This document shows, one piece after another, positions 10,676 to 21,060 of a stretch of DNA of 64,000 nt (position 1 is its first letter; the number at the start of each line of letters is the position of its first letter). This stretch comes from Durusdinium trenchii. Taxonomy: Eukaryota; Sar; Dinophyceae; Suessiales; Symbiodiniaceae. The position numbers and the translations under genes were made by a program. The notes beneath the pieces are model-generated. The model did no database searches. It was not told where the DNA came from and saw only the letters and a list, made by a program, of their open reading frames with translations. The stretch covers positions 62,001 through 126,000 of the forward strand of contig CAXAMN010008624.1 of assembly GCA_963970005.1 (NCBI GenBank), read 5' to 3'.

Positions 10676-10796
10676 ATGTGGAAGCTCAGCACGCAACCAT
10701 AACCAGGCCGAGACCGATTGGTGGACACTGAGCGCGCAGCAAGATCCTAGGGAATCTCCACCACTGGACAACTTGTTTGGCCTCTTGTTGAGGTAG
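10676..10796 (+). CDS. candidate last exon
   Basis: The exon follows an AACAG acceptor and runs to TAG 10794-10796, with strong GC bias at third positions (core NHNQAETDWWTLSAQQDP). Acidic and polar composition. Family not recognised. Confidence 0.4.
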
Positions 10797-11043
10797 TTTG
10801 CAGCCATATAAAGGCAAAGGTGACCCTGGACTCCCCACTTTCTCTTGTAAAGACAGTATTTCTTTTCGATCGACTTTGCTCACAGCTGGATTTGTGTTGG
10901 GTTCCTTTGCTAGCACATCCAAATTCCCTTTGGTGTCTTCAAAGCAAGCAAGACATTTTGCATCCAAGTCTAAACTTCCAACCCGATGTGTCTTCAATTG
11001 CTGGTCGTTGGGTGTGTTGGGATTGTCTCATTCTGAGACAGAA

Positions 11044-11066
11044 ACACACACACACACACACACACG
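11044..11066. repeat. (AC)n microsatellite
   Basis: About eleven uninterrupted CA dinucleotides, just upstream of the exon at 11096. Confidence 0.95.
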
Positions 11067-11095
11067 CAACAACATTTGCTGCCAGGCTCTTGCAG

Positions 11096-13175
11096 ATGTA
11101 CCAGGACTTCTGCTTGGACGACTTGATCATCCCGGCCTGCTTCCACTCGAAGATCGCTTGCTTCTCTCGTGTGGCGCGACTACAGTTGATCTCCAAAGCA
11201 CTGGAGCTTGTGGATGAAGAGGTGGATTTCATGGCGCAAGAGCTCTTCGTGCTTTACCAGGAGATGTCATCTATAAGTACAATGCATTTGGCTTTAAATG
11301 GTACAGTATATGGACAATCATGGAGAGCACAAAGATTCTGAGATGAAGGTGAAGGCAAAACTTTGAGAAAATGTCGATCGATACTCTGAGCCATAGCACA
11401 TTCATTGCAAGACAGGCGGCAATCAGATGGACTTGGATGAAACATGATTGACCTCAGATGAAGGTGTTCAAATGGGAACGCAATCATCCATAGCCACAAG
11501 AAAGTGAGCCGTCGCCGCTTTGATGCCATGGATCCAAACCGAGAACCCAACAAATAGCCATGTCTGGAAGTGGACATCTATTTTTGCTGTATGAAGTCAA
11601 GAATGTATCAGCGCCTATAGTGGCCAGCTTTCCTTTTGTTCGACTGTTTTGGACTCTCTTTTCCTCTTGCGCTAGCCTAAAACAAACTTCAAACATTCTG
11701 CTGTGCATCAAATTCCAAATTGGCAGGGGCATTTCCACTGTTCCCAAAGTCATTACCCATCTTGGCCGTGTGATCAACAGTAGCCACTAGTTCTGTGGGG
11801 AATCAATCCGGCCATGGGATTCCTTCATTCGGCTGGCTCATTTCAAAGTGGGTCGCCAAAGCAGAACAGAAATCCGGGATCTTCTTTAAGTTCCCCACAT
11901 CCCCTTAGAGTCCTTCCCCTATCGCCAAAGTTTTTGGGAGAGCCGTGGTTCGCAAGTTGAGCAAAATTTGTTCATATGCATCAGTCACATTGAGCAACAG
12001 ATCCGTTGGCTTCACAAATTTCACACCGTGACCCTGAAAGGCTCGAACTCGTTCACAGTTCGGAAACAGCCAGTGTGTGCCAAATGCTTTGGACCCCCAA
12101 TAAGCATTGCCCCAAGATGGCCCCAGTCCATCTCCAGGATCGCTCCAAAACCTAGGTTTCGTGTTTTGGCGTCGCCACGTGGCCACGGCTCCGTTTCGCC
12201 CAAGACCTGGTGTGAGGACCTCCTTCAGCTTCACCGACCCGATGCCCTGGAGGTCTCTCATGAACTCGTGAAGGACAAGATGGCACACTTCAAGGGCTTC
12301 AAGGTGTGCAGTCTGAGAGGAAATGGTGAATTGTTGGAAGATGTGGAGAGGGAGGGGAGGGCTGACGAGATGCTGCTTTGGTTTGTTCAGAGAAGGGGTC
12401 CAGTTGAATGTTCACTCAGGCCGATACTGGATTGGATCATCCGGAAGTGATGACCTACTTTCACATTCCTAAGTTCAGGATAGGTCAGGTTTGTTCCACG
12501 TGTCTGATATGGCTTTTCGAGAGGTTGCAACTCTTCGCCCATGTTGGAGCGGCACCCAGGCCGTACCTGCGATCCACCATGTTCAGGACTGGATCAGAGC
12601 CCAAGCGGAGGGTGCGACAATGTGAGAGTGAGTTTTTGTAAATGTTCTTTCAAGCAAAGCTAACTAAACCCACCTTGTCTTTGGGTTTCTGTTTTGCTTG
12701 GTAGGGCGAGTTGTTCGGGGGGGAAGCCTGAAAGCAATTACTTTTTCTCCCTGGTGCTCCTTTGCTACCAGCTTGTTCATAGAAGGGATGCAGTCAGTCA
12801 AACAAGGATTAAAACTCCTCCGAGTTCGGGGCATCAAACATCTCTTCTTGAGGACCATTTGTCAAGATCTCGGGTCTCCTCACCAGTCAAAAAGGAGTTC
12901 CTCCGGACTCTGGACAGAATATCTTTGTAACTGGAAACTGTTCAGTCTTCGTTGAAACCATCTTGAACAGAATTCTAGAAACCTTCGTGTCTCAGTTCCA
13001 TCTCGTGGCCCCGCCTCCCTCTGCGGGTTCCTTCTGCTAGACCCCGCTGTGCTCGCACCAGGACGTTCCGAGTTTGTTCCACGAGTTGATGGCAGCCGAG
13101 ACGTTGGTGGCCTTCCTGCAGACTCTTCAGGCATGCTGTTGGGCCTCCGCCGCAGATTGGAGTTCTAACGGCTGA
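11096..13175 (+). CDS. candidate multi-exon gene, unknown function
   Basis: Four segments with strong codon bias lie in order on the + strand. 11096-11260 follows a TTGCAG acceptor, reads MYQDFCLDDLIIPACF then ISKALELVDEEVDFMAQELF, and ends at a GA donor. 12205-12390 reads LHRPDALEVSHELVKDKM. 12509-12625 begins with an ATG (MAFREVATLRPCWSGT). 13041-13175 is a last exon after CTGCTAG, HELMAAETLVAFLQTLQACC, with TGA at 13173-13175. All are helical and no domain is recognised. Joining them into one gene is inference; the ATG at 12509 could start a second gene. In-frame sequence before 13041 is also open but has a TAG at 13038-13040. Confidence 0.4.
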
Positions 13176-13382
13176 ACTCTTGATTCTAGCCGTTCTTTTT
13201 TCTTTTGTCGCGCTGTTTGCATTCGCACAGATTCGGCTTGTGCCAATCAAGCCAGATGGATTTCCAAAGGTTGCAAGTACTAGAGGTTTCACGAGTTTGG
13301 GAAGTTCGTTTTTGCCGTCATCTACAAAATCCTTTGAGGTTAGTTGCCCAAAGAACAGCAGGGTGAGGCTTGACGTTTGGTC

Positions 13383-13589
13383 GCTCAACTGAGGCGGCAC
13401 AAGAGGCGCTTCTTGACCAAGTGCCAGAGTCCCAGACCCCGCTGCGAAACGCCAACGTGCCTCTCGTGCACGTGTGACTACATGTCAGACAGTCACGACA
13501 GTGACGTGCCATGCACGCCTCTGGTTTCTGCACCTTGGACTGATTTCAATTTTGTGTCAGAGATGGCCCAGCATGTCCGATCTTTGTAG
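13383..13589 (+). CDS. candidate last exon with a Cys cluster
   Basis: The frame ends at TAG 13587-13589. It carries a basic start (RRHKRRFLTKC) followed by a Cys cluster (CETPTCLSCTC) and has biased third positions. Zinc binding is possible. No acceptor was confidently placed. Confidence 0.4.
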   Translation, partial: AQLRRHKRRFLTKCQSPRPRCETPTCLSCTCDYMSDSHDSDVPCTPLVSAPWTDFNFVSEMAQHVRSL

Positions 13590-14194
13590 AGTCATTTTCT
13601 TGGACATTCACCAGTCTTGACCCAGGGACCAGGTGTTTTTGTTGGTTGTTGTTGTTGTTGTCGTCCGTTGCTCAGGGTTTGGGAAGTGTTTTTCCCATAG
13701 CCACCTGGACAGTTCAACGAACATAGATATTTTGGATAGACTAAATACACCAACAACATCCAACAACCATGGGATCGGTTGTTGATCTTTTGTGGGGTAT
13801 CCATGATCCGCCTCCCCATATGGGCAGGGCAGGGCTTTCCTTCATTCTTATGGGATTGGCACTTTGAGGCCGTGGATGTCATGTATAAGGCCACCAAGGG
13901 AACGTGGGTTGTGGAGGGACCAGTGCTGATGACCCTGCTACTAGTTGGCCAGTGGGATTTAAGACATGCTTGGGGCAAAGTGCATAGCATTTTTGGTTGT
14001 TGCTTAAGGCGGCAGCGGGGCAAGGGTGATGGGTCATCATGGGTGTGAAGCAATGTGGTTGACATCACAGCAGTTAGAGGACACTCTTTTCACATTTGCA
14101 ACTTTCTGGTCGTAACAATTGACGATCCACTATGTCACACAAATCCACTATGTCACACAACTGAATTGAACCCCGTTTCTGTCCAAATGCTAGA
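13590..14194. other. mostly non-coding; one short ATG frame
   Basis: Contains a GTT/GTTGTT-rich stretch (about 13635-13662) and a duplicated 17-base ATCCACTATGTCACACA near 14122-14160. A 33-codon ATG frame starts near 13769 (MGSVVDLLWGIHDPPPHMGR) and could be a first exon. A 158-codon minus frame covers the region but reads poorly. Confidence 0.4.
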
Positions 14195-14811
14195 TTGAAG
14201 CCATCCCTAGTTACTAGTTCTAGAAAAAGCATCATCTTTGACTTAGTGAAGCCGTCGTGCTCTTCTACTCAACTTGATTCGGTTCCCACCCTTGAGTCCC
14301 TGAAGAAGTGTGTTGGAACGACGGCAGCTGAGGACTGGACGACGAGGTTCCATGCTGTACAGATGAATTGCATGCATAGTTTTGGGCCAAATATCTTCGT
14401 GGATCTTCATGTTATTTGCCCAGATTTAGGAAGGCCCGATCGGTCAAGCGGTTCTTGTCATCATTGCTGGCATCATTCCGTTCATTGTTTTCAGGTTAGT
14501 TTTGCCAGCGATGAGACAGATTTGGTTGTTTGAGTTCTATACAAGAACCGGCTGTATACCAAGGTGTGGCATTGCAGATAATCATTTGGGAGTATGGCTT
14601 GGGATCCGATTGGTGTTTCAGGATTCTGATCCACACAAATAGACAGGTCTCAATTAGACATCCCAAGACATCCCAAGACTCAGGGTCCACATCAGGTGTG
14701 GCCCGTGTTCAGAACAGTGCCAAACACCTGTGGGCCGAATCTGCTTCGACCGCAGACCTCCATTTGAGGCTCGTCTCGCGCTGCGTTGCTCCTGAAATGG
14801 CTATATACTAG
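14195..14811 (+). CDS. candidate two-exon 3' end, weakly cation-efflux-like
   Basis: One open segment (14195 to about 14430) contains a helical stretch and then FGPNIFVDLHVICPDL. That resembles the beta strand of the cytoplasmic domain in cation diffusion facilitator (CDF) transporters, whose consensus is roughly vDlHv.vDPdLs. A last exon at 14696-14811, after an ATCAG acceptor, has biased codons (SASTADLHLRLVSRC) and ends in TAG. The transmembrane half of a CDF protein is not seen nearby, so the assignment rests on a single motif. Confidence 0.3.
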
Positions 14812-14815
14812 CGTG

Positions 14816-15312
14816 GGAGGAAGGTGACATATATATATATATACACTGATACATGACATATATGACATATACGTGATTGTGCAAGTGACCTTAAATGTCC
14901 AACTTTTGCCATACTAGCCACTGACACCCTCGAAGATGTCAATAACGGTTGGGGGTTGCTTGACGGGTGGATCTTGACAAATCCAGTTGATGCAAGAAGG
15001 CGGATGTGAAGTGAGCAACTCTGATGAGGAATGGAGGCTTAAGCGGACCATGTTAGAAATCCATGCCACCTAGCCATGACCATCACGTGCCATGGGCTTG
15101 GCATGGCTTGGCGTTTCAACACAACCCTCAGCCAGATGGTTTGGTGGAACCCAGATCTCAAGAAGATTGATGCTGTAAAGCCCTGGACTAGGGCCAGGGT
15201 TCTGTAGGTTTTGGCGTCCACCGGACTGGCATTGTTTGAGCGAGGGTAAGCTTTTTCAAAACCAAGAAAGAGCAATCTAACTAGTTTGATTGTTTAATGT
15301 AGCTGATCCTAG
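14816..15312. other. intergenic with AT-rich microsatellite
   Basis: 14828-14843 is (TA)n, followed by repeats of ACATATATGACATATA to about 14870. Beyond this I see nothing supported. A minus-strand frame at 15275-15039 is open but has no start or splice support. Confidence 0.5.
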
Positions 15313-15684
15313 GTGCTTGAGAACGAAGGAAGGACCGGTGGGAGGTCATCAATGTCGATGGATTGGTGGGCAGAGGTCGTTGCCAGCGCGGCTTCGATTT
15401 CTACCGTCGAGGGGAGATCCAGACAAGCCCAGGCGGACACTCCAGCGGCAAGTGGGAGTGTCTCGCCAGCTTGCTCGTACAGCTCTCAGTCGCCCACTCA
15501 CCAGTCGCGGCATTTGATGGCTACACCTCCCGGCGTCATAGAAAGAGCTGTCAAAAGAAGCTGTGGCCCGCTATGGCCCTTGGGCCAAGACGGTCCGTGT
15601 TTTCGACTGTTCATGTTTCTTCGCATTGCCTGCTTTAAGCACCACTTGAGCCTCGCAGGATCAAACCCAGACCACTTTTTTTGA
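15313..15684 (+). CDS. candidate coding region, frame unresolved
   Basis: 15313-15684 and 15363-15638 are both open on the + strand and both have GC-rich third positions over 15370-15600. The first is Ser/Ala-rich; the second reads RGFDFYRRGEIQTSPGG. The region is probably exonic but I cannot choose the frame. Confidence 0.3.
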   Translation: MLENEGRTGGRSSMSMDWWAEVVASAASISTVEGRSRQAQADTPAASGSVSPACSYSSQSPTHQSRHLMATPPGVIERAVKRSCGPLWPLGQDGPCFRLFMFLRIACFKHHLSLAGSNPDHFF

Positions 15685-15786
15685 GGAGACAATAGACGTA
15701 GAGGTCAGCACTGCCTGGTTTTGCTGACAAAAAGAAATACGTCATATTCCCAAAACAGTCAAGCAAGCTCGAGGTGTTGGACATAG

Positions 15787-15918
15787 AGAAGACCTTTCTT
15801 TGGTATCCCGATGCCAATTGGCAGAGTCAAGAACTCGGATCTCGTAGGCTTTGTGACCCACTTCAATTTGTCCGTAGAGGTTGTGCACCACACCATGAGA
15901 ACAGACGGCCTAACTTAA
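15787..15918 (+). CDS. candidate last exon, unknown
   Basis: The exon follows an ATAG acceptor and is open to TAA 15916-15918. It reads as compact protein (RRPFFGIPMPIGRVKNSDLV then FVTHFNLSVEVVHHTM). Family not recognised. Confidence 0.45.
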   Translation, partial: RRPFFGIPMPIGRVKNSDLVGFVTHFNLSVEVVHHTMRTDGLT

Positions 15919-16323
15919 TGGCCTCCAGAGCGGTCTGCAACAAAATTGATAGCCATCAAGCAAGGAGTTGCCCATGGGTTCTACCCTCCAACTCACTGTG
16001 GTTGGTGGTAGTGATTTCAGCTCTTGGGTGAACTCAGGCACTTGCCGCATTTGCCAGTTTGAGCGGATGAGCAAAGCGAGTGTTGCAAGAAAACAATAAA
16101 ATATATATACATAGCTGGTTTGATGGTTGGGGTGCTCACCTGTAGGGTTCCTATGGTCGCCCACTTTGACCAACCGGCATTCATGTGGCTGTCGCCCGAG
16201 ATGTCCGTGGTTTTCTGGATGTTGTGGTTGACAGCTGAGCTAAAGATGTGCGGACACTGATCAGCAAGTCTTGAGCCAGATTTGCTCAAGCATTGTCCCT
16301 GTTTTGGTTGTGTTGCGAATCCT

Positions 16324-16854
16324 GCACAAACCGCCTTTAGATAAAAGCGAGGTTGTTGGTGCCGGCCCAGCGAAACTAGGATCAGAGCCACTTCTTGAGA
16401 TGGTTGAAAGTGCCGTGCGCCTTGCTCTGGCTCAAGTGGGTTGCAAGAAAAGGACAACCCCAGCCGTGCACGACCGCACGACCCGAAATGAAGATGCTGT
16501 GTCGAGGGCCAAGTTCTTTCATGAGATGCAACTGAACACTGGTGGCTCGAGGGCTCAACTTTGGGCAGTTGGCAGTTGGCCACTTGAATTGGTTTCTGTT
16601 CCCATGACAAGCCCTCAACATGGTAACAGGGGCAGTTGTTCATGTTTGTTTTTCAGGAGAAGACCGTTCTTGGCTACTTAGTACTTCCGTCCATTTGGGT
16701 GTCGTGGCTCCGTTGGTTCGGTTCAATGTGCCCTGTAAGGCACCGAAACGACAAAGAAATTGTCCGATGTTTTGGTCGGTTCGTTCCAAAGAAACGGGTA
16801 GATCAGGCCTCAAATTCATTAGCACTAAAGACCCTGGACATGTTATCGACTTGA
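16324..16854 (+). CDS. candidate two-exon 3' end, unknown
   Basis: A + frame (16324 to about 16600) has regular helical content (EPLLEMVESAVRLALAQVG). A second exon, 16657-16854, follows a very good acceptor (TGTTTGTTTTTCAG). It begins EKTVLGYLVLPSIWVSWLRW, a possible membrane segment, and then becomes basic. A 208-codon minus frame overlaps the first part but is repetitive in Cys, Ser and Gln and less protein-like. The donor of the first exon is not resolved. Confidence 0.4.
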
Positions 16855-17179
16855 CTACACCTTACAAGTAAAAGCAACAGCTCTTTTTTAGACGTAGCTA
16901 TCTTTCTTTCCTTTCTTCAGACCTTTAGACTTTTCTGTTTTTTTTAAAACATTGTTTCTCAAAAGCTTTAGACCTTGCTTCCTTTCCGTCTTGAAATGAT
17001 TCCTTCCTGCTTTCCTTTCCGTTATTTCCAGAACGCTTTGAACTTGACTACCGCGGTTGCTACCCCTGACTCCCCTATCCCAAGACTCTTTTGCACGCGA
17101 TCACTGTCTCGCCAAGTGCTTTCAGAGACTCTTGCAGAGAGTGACTCCCGAGAATCTTAAACATATGACATGACGTATC

Positions 17180-17296
17180 ATGAATGCTTTCTTGTTACTA
17201 AGGCCAAGCCTTGCTTTTGGTGCCGGCCTCAAGAAAGCGTGCAGAGAGATGTCGCACGAGGAGTTCGTTGAAGAAAAGACAAAGTATAGCATATAG
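17180..17296 (+). CDS. candidate first exon, N-terminal targeting-like
   Basis: ATG 17180 opens a 38-codon frame. The start is hydrophobic and basic (MNAFLLLRPSLAFGAGLKKA) and the rest acidic (MSHEEFVEEKTK). Such a start would suit a mitochondrial or secretory signal. The exon probably ends near the AAAG at 17284 rather than at the in-frame TAG. Confidence 0.4.
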   Translation: MNAFLLLRPSLAFGAGLKKACREMSHEEFVEEKTKYSI

Positions 17297-17437
17297 TATA
17301 CTGCCTTTGCCACACACACATTTATTTGAGGGACAATCATCTATGGAATCTATGGTCATGCTTGCGTGGGGAAGGAACTGCATACTAAATCATACCAAAT
17401 GTAATTACCAAATCTTGTCGTTCCATCATCTCGTCGT

Positions 17438-17812
17438 TTGAAGATACTTTCTTTTCACCAATCCTTCAAACGAGGTTGTGACCGCGACGGCGGCACCCGC
17501 AGCGCCGGTGGCGGCCTCGCTGTCGCCACGCGCACAGCTCGGGGCCACAGTTTCAAGATGGTGAAGCATCCGTCGCCGTGGGGACATCGAGGTAGCACCG
17601 TGGATGTTCCTCTTTTAGGTCTTGCAGTTTCAGAAGTTCTTTTTTTTTGCCTTGTGGGCACAAAAGGACACAAGGGCAGAAAGTACCAAGAGGTTGAGGA
17701 GAGTATGTCCTCTATGAACGAACAACCATGCCTCACAACCCAGAAGGAGACACGGGGAGATGAACTGCTCAGATCTGGGGCTGTAGTCAACTGTAGTGGG
17801 CACCAGAGGTGA
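17438..17812 (+). CDS. candidate exon(s), hypothetical protein
   Basis: A 124-codon frame without ATG. The first part (17470-17610) is very GC-rich and basic (RGCDRDGGTRSAGGG). The last part reads SMSSMNEQPCLTTQKETRGD. An overlapping Ala/Pro-rich frame covers the GC-rich part. This may be two exons. Confidence 0.35.
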   Translation: MKILSFHQSFKRGCDRDGGTRSAGGGLAVATRTARGHSFKMVKHPSPWGHRGSTVDVPLLGLAVSEVLFFCLVGTKGHKGRKYQEVEESMSSMNEQPCLTTQKETRGDELLRSGAVVNCSGHQR

Positions 17813-18010
17813 TTTACTATGTTCAGATGGAAATGTGTTCAATTCCTTGCGACCTCATTTATGAGACTCTTCACGTTCAGTGCCTGAGATTGATAAGACA
17901 GAGTCCTGCTATTTGCTGGGCTTTTGTGCATTGGTGCAGGACGTCTTTCATCTACAAAGGTGTGGCCAAGATGCCTTTTCTTTCGGTAGAGGACACTACT
18001 AGGAACACGA

Positions 18011-18102
18011 GAAGCTACTAGGGGCTCCTAGCATCCCTACTAGGAGCAAGGACGCTACTAGGGGCTCCTGGTCTTACTACTAGGAGCAAGAAGCTACTAG
18101 GG
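18011..18102. repeat. 40-bp tandem repeat, about 2.3 units
   Basis: Units at 18011-18050 and 18051-18090 share GCTACTAGGGGCTCCT and CTACTAGGAGCAAG, and a third unit is truncated at about 18102. Each unit holds CTAGTAG/CTACTAG-type palindromic words. The core recurs at 23608-23632, so this is a dispersed family. Confidence 0.95.
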
Positions 18103-18116
18103 CGTTTGATGTCTTA

Positions 18117-18395
18117 ATGGCTGGCCGTGTCACTGGTTGTGAACACCCGACCCCACTTTCGCTCATTGATCAACCGTGTCCCAATGAGGTGTGTCAGTTG
18201 GCGGAAACAGTCACTGTAGTCACTTTTTCAGGCTTATTCGGGTGGGGGATAGCAGCTGGCAGAACTTCCACCTCTCTATTCATCAACCGTGAGCCTTGGA
18301 ACAAAAACAGAAAGAGACACATCAAGAGTACTTGGGAGGTCTGTGAAGAGCCAAGCTGGGAGACTACTGCATCGTGGTGGAACTGGAAGTATTGA
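18117..18395 (+). CDS. small open frame, hypothetical
   Basis: ATG 18117 gives 92 codons immediately after the 40-bp repeats. Codon bias is weak and no domain is recognised. Confidence 0.25.
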   Translation: MAGRVTGCEHPTPLSLIDQPCPNEVCQLAETVTVVTFSGLFGWGIAAGRTSTSLFINREPWNKNRKRHIKSTWEVCEEPSWETTASWWNWKY

Positions 18396-18437
18396 GCATC
18401 ATGGTTCCTTTGCATCAGCTTTCAACTCTTCCATTCC

Positions 18438-18663
18438 ATGTTCCTCAGCATGGGCGCCGATCTCGACTTGGAGGGCCCAGTCGTCGCTGAGGCTTCTGCA
18501 ATTGTTGAAGCAAGCGTCTTGGGCCCCAGGTCAGGGTGAAATGAGGGCCGAGGAAAAGAACGTGCAGAAACAGGCAGACGAGACAAAGCCTATCCATCTG
18601 CTCTGTGACCCAGATCTCAATTGTTCGTTTCTCTCATGGGTGCCGGATGGGGACACCGAATAA
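18438..18663 (+). CDS. candidate two-exon gene segment
   Basis: ATG 18438 opens an exon with strongly C-biased third positions (MFLSMGADLDLEGPVVAEAS) up to a GT donor at 18530. Downstream, in another frame, 18541-18663 reads MRAEEKNVQKQADETKPIHL and ends in TAA. The two may be neighbouring exons, but a normal intron does not fit in the ten bases between them. The two pieces could therefore be alternative frames or parts of different transcripts. Confidence 0.35.
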
Positions 18664-18705
18664 TCGGTAGTTTCACGTGTTCCCCAGATGAAGCACGAAT
18701 TCATC

Positions 18706-19277
18706 TCAAACCACTTCTCTGCTGAAGCCATCAGGCATATACAGGGTACCAGACTTCATGCTCCGTGGATCCGCTGATGCGAGCTTCAAATTGCCAATTT
18801 GGCTAACAAGGTTGAAGCTTGCATCTAGGGTAACTTGAGCTCTCAGTTTTGCCCAAACTTTACCACTTCTTACAGTACCTGGTACCTTCATCGACCTGAA
18901 TTTGCCCAAGTGAGACGTTCATGACCCTAAAATGAAGGGAGCCTCCGTGGATGGTTTCATTTGCCGCTAACATGAGGGTGTTTTTGGAGACAAAGGCACC
19001 TTCCCACCTTGATCCACAGCTCGTCCGAGTTTCCTCGAAGGCCAGATGCCTCGCCAGCCACGCTGGCAGAGGTGGCGGGCGCTCTGGGATCCTTGGCGCT
19101 GGAGGCAACACGTGCGATGGGAATATGCGGTTGGATGTCGTGCCATATGGTGTCGGGAGGGGAAGAGACAGGTTTTGTCTCCAGAAAGGCGATTTGGTCT
19201 AGGGAACCCCAGTCATTCAGTGTGATTGACAGAGAAGCCCAGGAATCCACGATGACAAAAGCTTGGAGAAGATTCAC
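18706..19277 (-). CDS. ambiguous coding region, strand unresolved
   Basis: On the minus strand, open segments read AFVSKNTLMLAANETIHGGS then SLGQIQVDEG up to a GT donor, followed by RAQVTLDASFNLVSQIGNLK, which look like beta-rich protein. On the + strand 18951-19202 is also open (ANMRVFLETKAPSHLDPQLV). Only one can be right and I cannot choose. Confidence 0.25.
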
Positions 19278-19291
19278 TTATATAAAAAGGA

Positions 19292-19301
19292 TTGGCTCAA
19301 G
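19292..19301 (+). promoter_or_regulatory. possible spliced-leader relic upstream of 19345
   Basis: TTGGCTCAAG (preceded by A) matches the last ten bases of the dinoflagellate spliced leader, whose 3' part is CCATTTTGGCTCAAG. It lies 43 bases before the start codon of the next gene. Such relics mark genes reinserted from trans-spliced mRNA. Ten bases alone could arise by chance. Confidence 0.4.
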
Positions 19302-19344
19302 TCCATAGCAAGATTCACAGGTTTCGAGGTGTTGTTCCGTCTTC

Positions 19345-19758
19345 ATGTCGAAGAAGCGTCCGGCAGCATCATCTGTGGCATCGCTGGAAGCTGAGATTTC
19401 TGCTCTTCGCCGAGAGAATGCCAAGCTGAAGAAAGAAAATGCGGCACTCCGTGGGGAAGACACCAAGAAGAAGCCTCCGGCGGCACGCCATCCTGAGGAA
19501 GCCTATGTGACCGGCTTGCTAGCGGGGCAAGAGTACAGTATTTGTTACCAGATGGAGGGCTTTGAGAAGAACTTTGGACGTGATCTGTATGCCACCCTGA
19601 AGGAATCCATTCGCGATGGGAAGGAAATTGAGTTGACCATGAAAGGTGGAAAAAAGGTAGATCTCAACAAAACATTTCAACAAAATGGTATTGAGCCAAA
19701 TAGTTATGTGTATGTAAGATACACAGGTCCTGCTCCATGGGAGAAAAGGAAAAGATGA
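19345..19758 (+). CDS. 137-residue coiled-coil plus ubiquitin-like-type protein
   Basis: An intronless 137-codon frame starts at ATG 19345. Residues 10-40 form a heptad-rich basic and acidic helix (ISALRRENAKLKKENAALRG), a likely coiled coil for dimerisation. Residues 50-135 are a compact alpha/beta region; its end (KKVDLNKTFQQNGIEPNSYV) resembles the last strands of beta-grasp/ubiquitin-like folds, though I cannot name a family. The C-terminus is basic (EKRKR). Lack of introns and the spliced-leader-like sequence 43 bases upstream suggest a retroposed gene. The frame is intact, so it may be expressed. Confidence 0.75.
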   Translation: MSKKRPAASSVASLEAEISALRRENAKLKKENAALRGEDTKKKPPAARHPEEAYVTGLLAGQEYSICYQMEGFEKNFGRDLYATLKESIRDGKEIELTMKGGKKVDLNKTFQQNGIEPNSYVYVRYTGPAPWEKRKR

Positions 19759-20044
19759 TATGTAGGGAATGCTCCTTCCAACATAGTTTTCGTTGTCCTC
19801 ATGGGGTGTGGTTCAGGAGCACCCCATTTACCCTTTTCGACATGGCAAAAGGGCTCTGAGACTGTCACTTCGATGCAGAAAAAGTGCGTTGCCCTGCTTG
19901 CAGCGTCAACCAACAACCTTCAGGTCTGGCGTCGATATCCCACATTCCCAACAAACCCAACTGAGGCAGCCCTGACAAACCCCATCCAACGCATGAAACT
20001 GATCCTTCCCGCCGCATTCCCGCCCTGGGCCCATCCTGCTCCAG

Positions 20045-20203
20045 GCGGATCGTTCGCAGGACGATGGTGCGACCATCACGGCCATCCGGACGATGATCAC
20101 CTCGTCCGGCAGCCGAGATGGGAACGGGGGTCGGGGACTTCACGTTGGACCCAGAAGTGTGGTTTGGGACGGCAGAGTTTTAGTTTTGTCAGGTTTGGTT
20201 TGA
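20045..20203 (+). CDS. candidate last exon, unknown
   Basis: After an acceptor (CTCCAG) a frame with strong G/C third positions runs to TGA 20201-20203 (ADRSQDDGATITAIRTMITS). Both other frames and the minus strand are open too, because the patch is GC-rich. I prefer this frame on codon bias. Confidence 0.35.
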   Translation, partial: ADRSQDDGATITAIRTMITSSGSRDGNGGRGLHVGPRSVVWDGRVLVLSGLV

Positions 20204-20554
20204 AATGGCCTGACGGCTTTCTTTGGATCAGGAGAGTCTTTTCTTCAATAACGAACTAAATGATTCGACATCGGAGCAGGTAGGGGATTGAGCTGAAGTC
20301 ACAGACAAAGGAAACGTGCGGTGGTGGAGTCAGATGCGAAACACTCACTCTAGAATCTAGAAAGGTAAAGAAAGATGGAAACTGCATTCGGTGGGCTTCC
20401 TTTCTTTGCCCAAAGGTCTTTGGATCTAGCATGGACGTGTGTCAAAACGAGATGCGTCGTCAATTCGACCAAGACTCTTGCCGTGCAGAAACCCATTGGC
20501 CTCACGGCATGTGGGAGGTCAAGCTAAAGCCCAGCCCCACTCACCGAAAGCACC

Positions 20555-20710
20555 ATGGGCACCTGCCCTTGCTGCATTGCTGTGAGGCTTACCACGGCGA
20601 TCCAAGAGCAGCATACTACTGCTCAGACGGTACGCTACTGGGGGGTGGGTTGTTGGATCATCCCAAGACTCTACATACATATGGATAAACAGGATAATGG
20701 CGTCTTGTAA
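20555..20710 (+). CDS. 51-residue protein with N-myristoylation-type start
   Basis: ATG 20555 gives a small frame to TAA 20708-20710. It starts MGTCPCC, where Gly2 with nearby Cys fits N-myristoylation and palmitoylation and would place the product at membranes. The rest is RLTTAIQEQHTTAQTVRYWG. It could be a first exon or a complete micro-protein. No homologue recognised. Confidence 0.4.
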   Translation: MGTCPCCIAVRLTTAIQEQHTTAQTVRYWGVGCWIIPRLYIHMDKQDNGVL

Positions 20711-21060
20711 ATGACGGATTTCAGAGGGCAGATGGCTTGCCTTGGAAGCAGCGGTCTGCTGCACAGTCAATGCATCTTTCAGACATTTTTACCAAAAAAG
20801 GCAGATGCCTCCAAGAGAAATGCACACAACCAGAACAGTTGTACGCCCAGATCTGCTCATAGTACAATGAAACCAAGGAGTTTGTCAGATATTTCTCGCT
20901 TCTCCATTCCAACAAATCAAGGATAGTGTTCACTCGTTCACTCGAATTGGTGGAATTCTTTTTGAGTCCATTTTCCTGAATTATTGCCTTTAAACACTTG
21001 ACCTCTTTAAGAATGTGCCTTTTCTCAGAGTTTGCTTCTTCAAGTGCTGCCGACCTCGAG

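Noticed and set aside
10939-11232. Minus-strand frame with a run of Val-Cys
   Set aside because: The run is the (AC)n microsatellite; the + strand exon at 11096 explains the bias.
13592-14068. 158-codon minus-strand frame
   Set aside because: Poly-Gln from a GTT repeat and no codon bias; no splice or start support.
16017-16643. 208-codon minus-strand frame, among the longest outside the retroelement
   Set aside because: The + strand here has two better candidate exons with a strong acceptor; the minus product is low in structure and rich in Cys, His, Ser and Gln.
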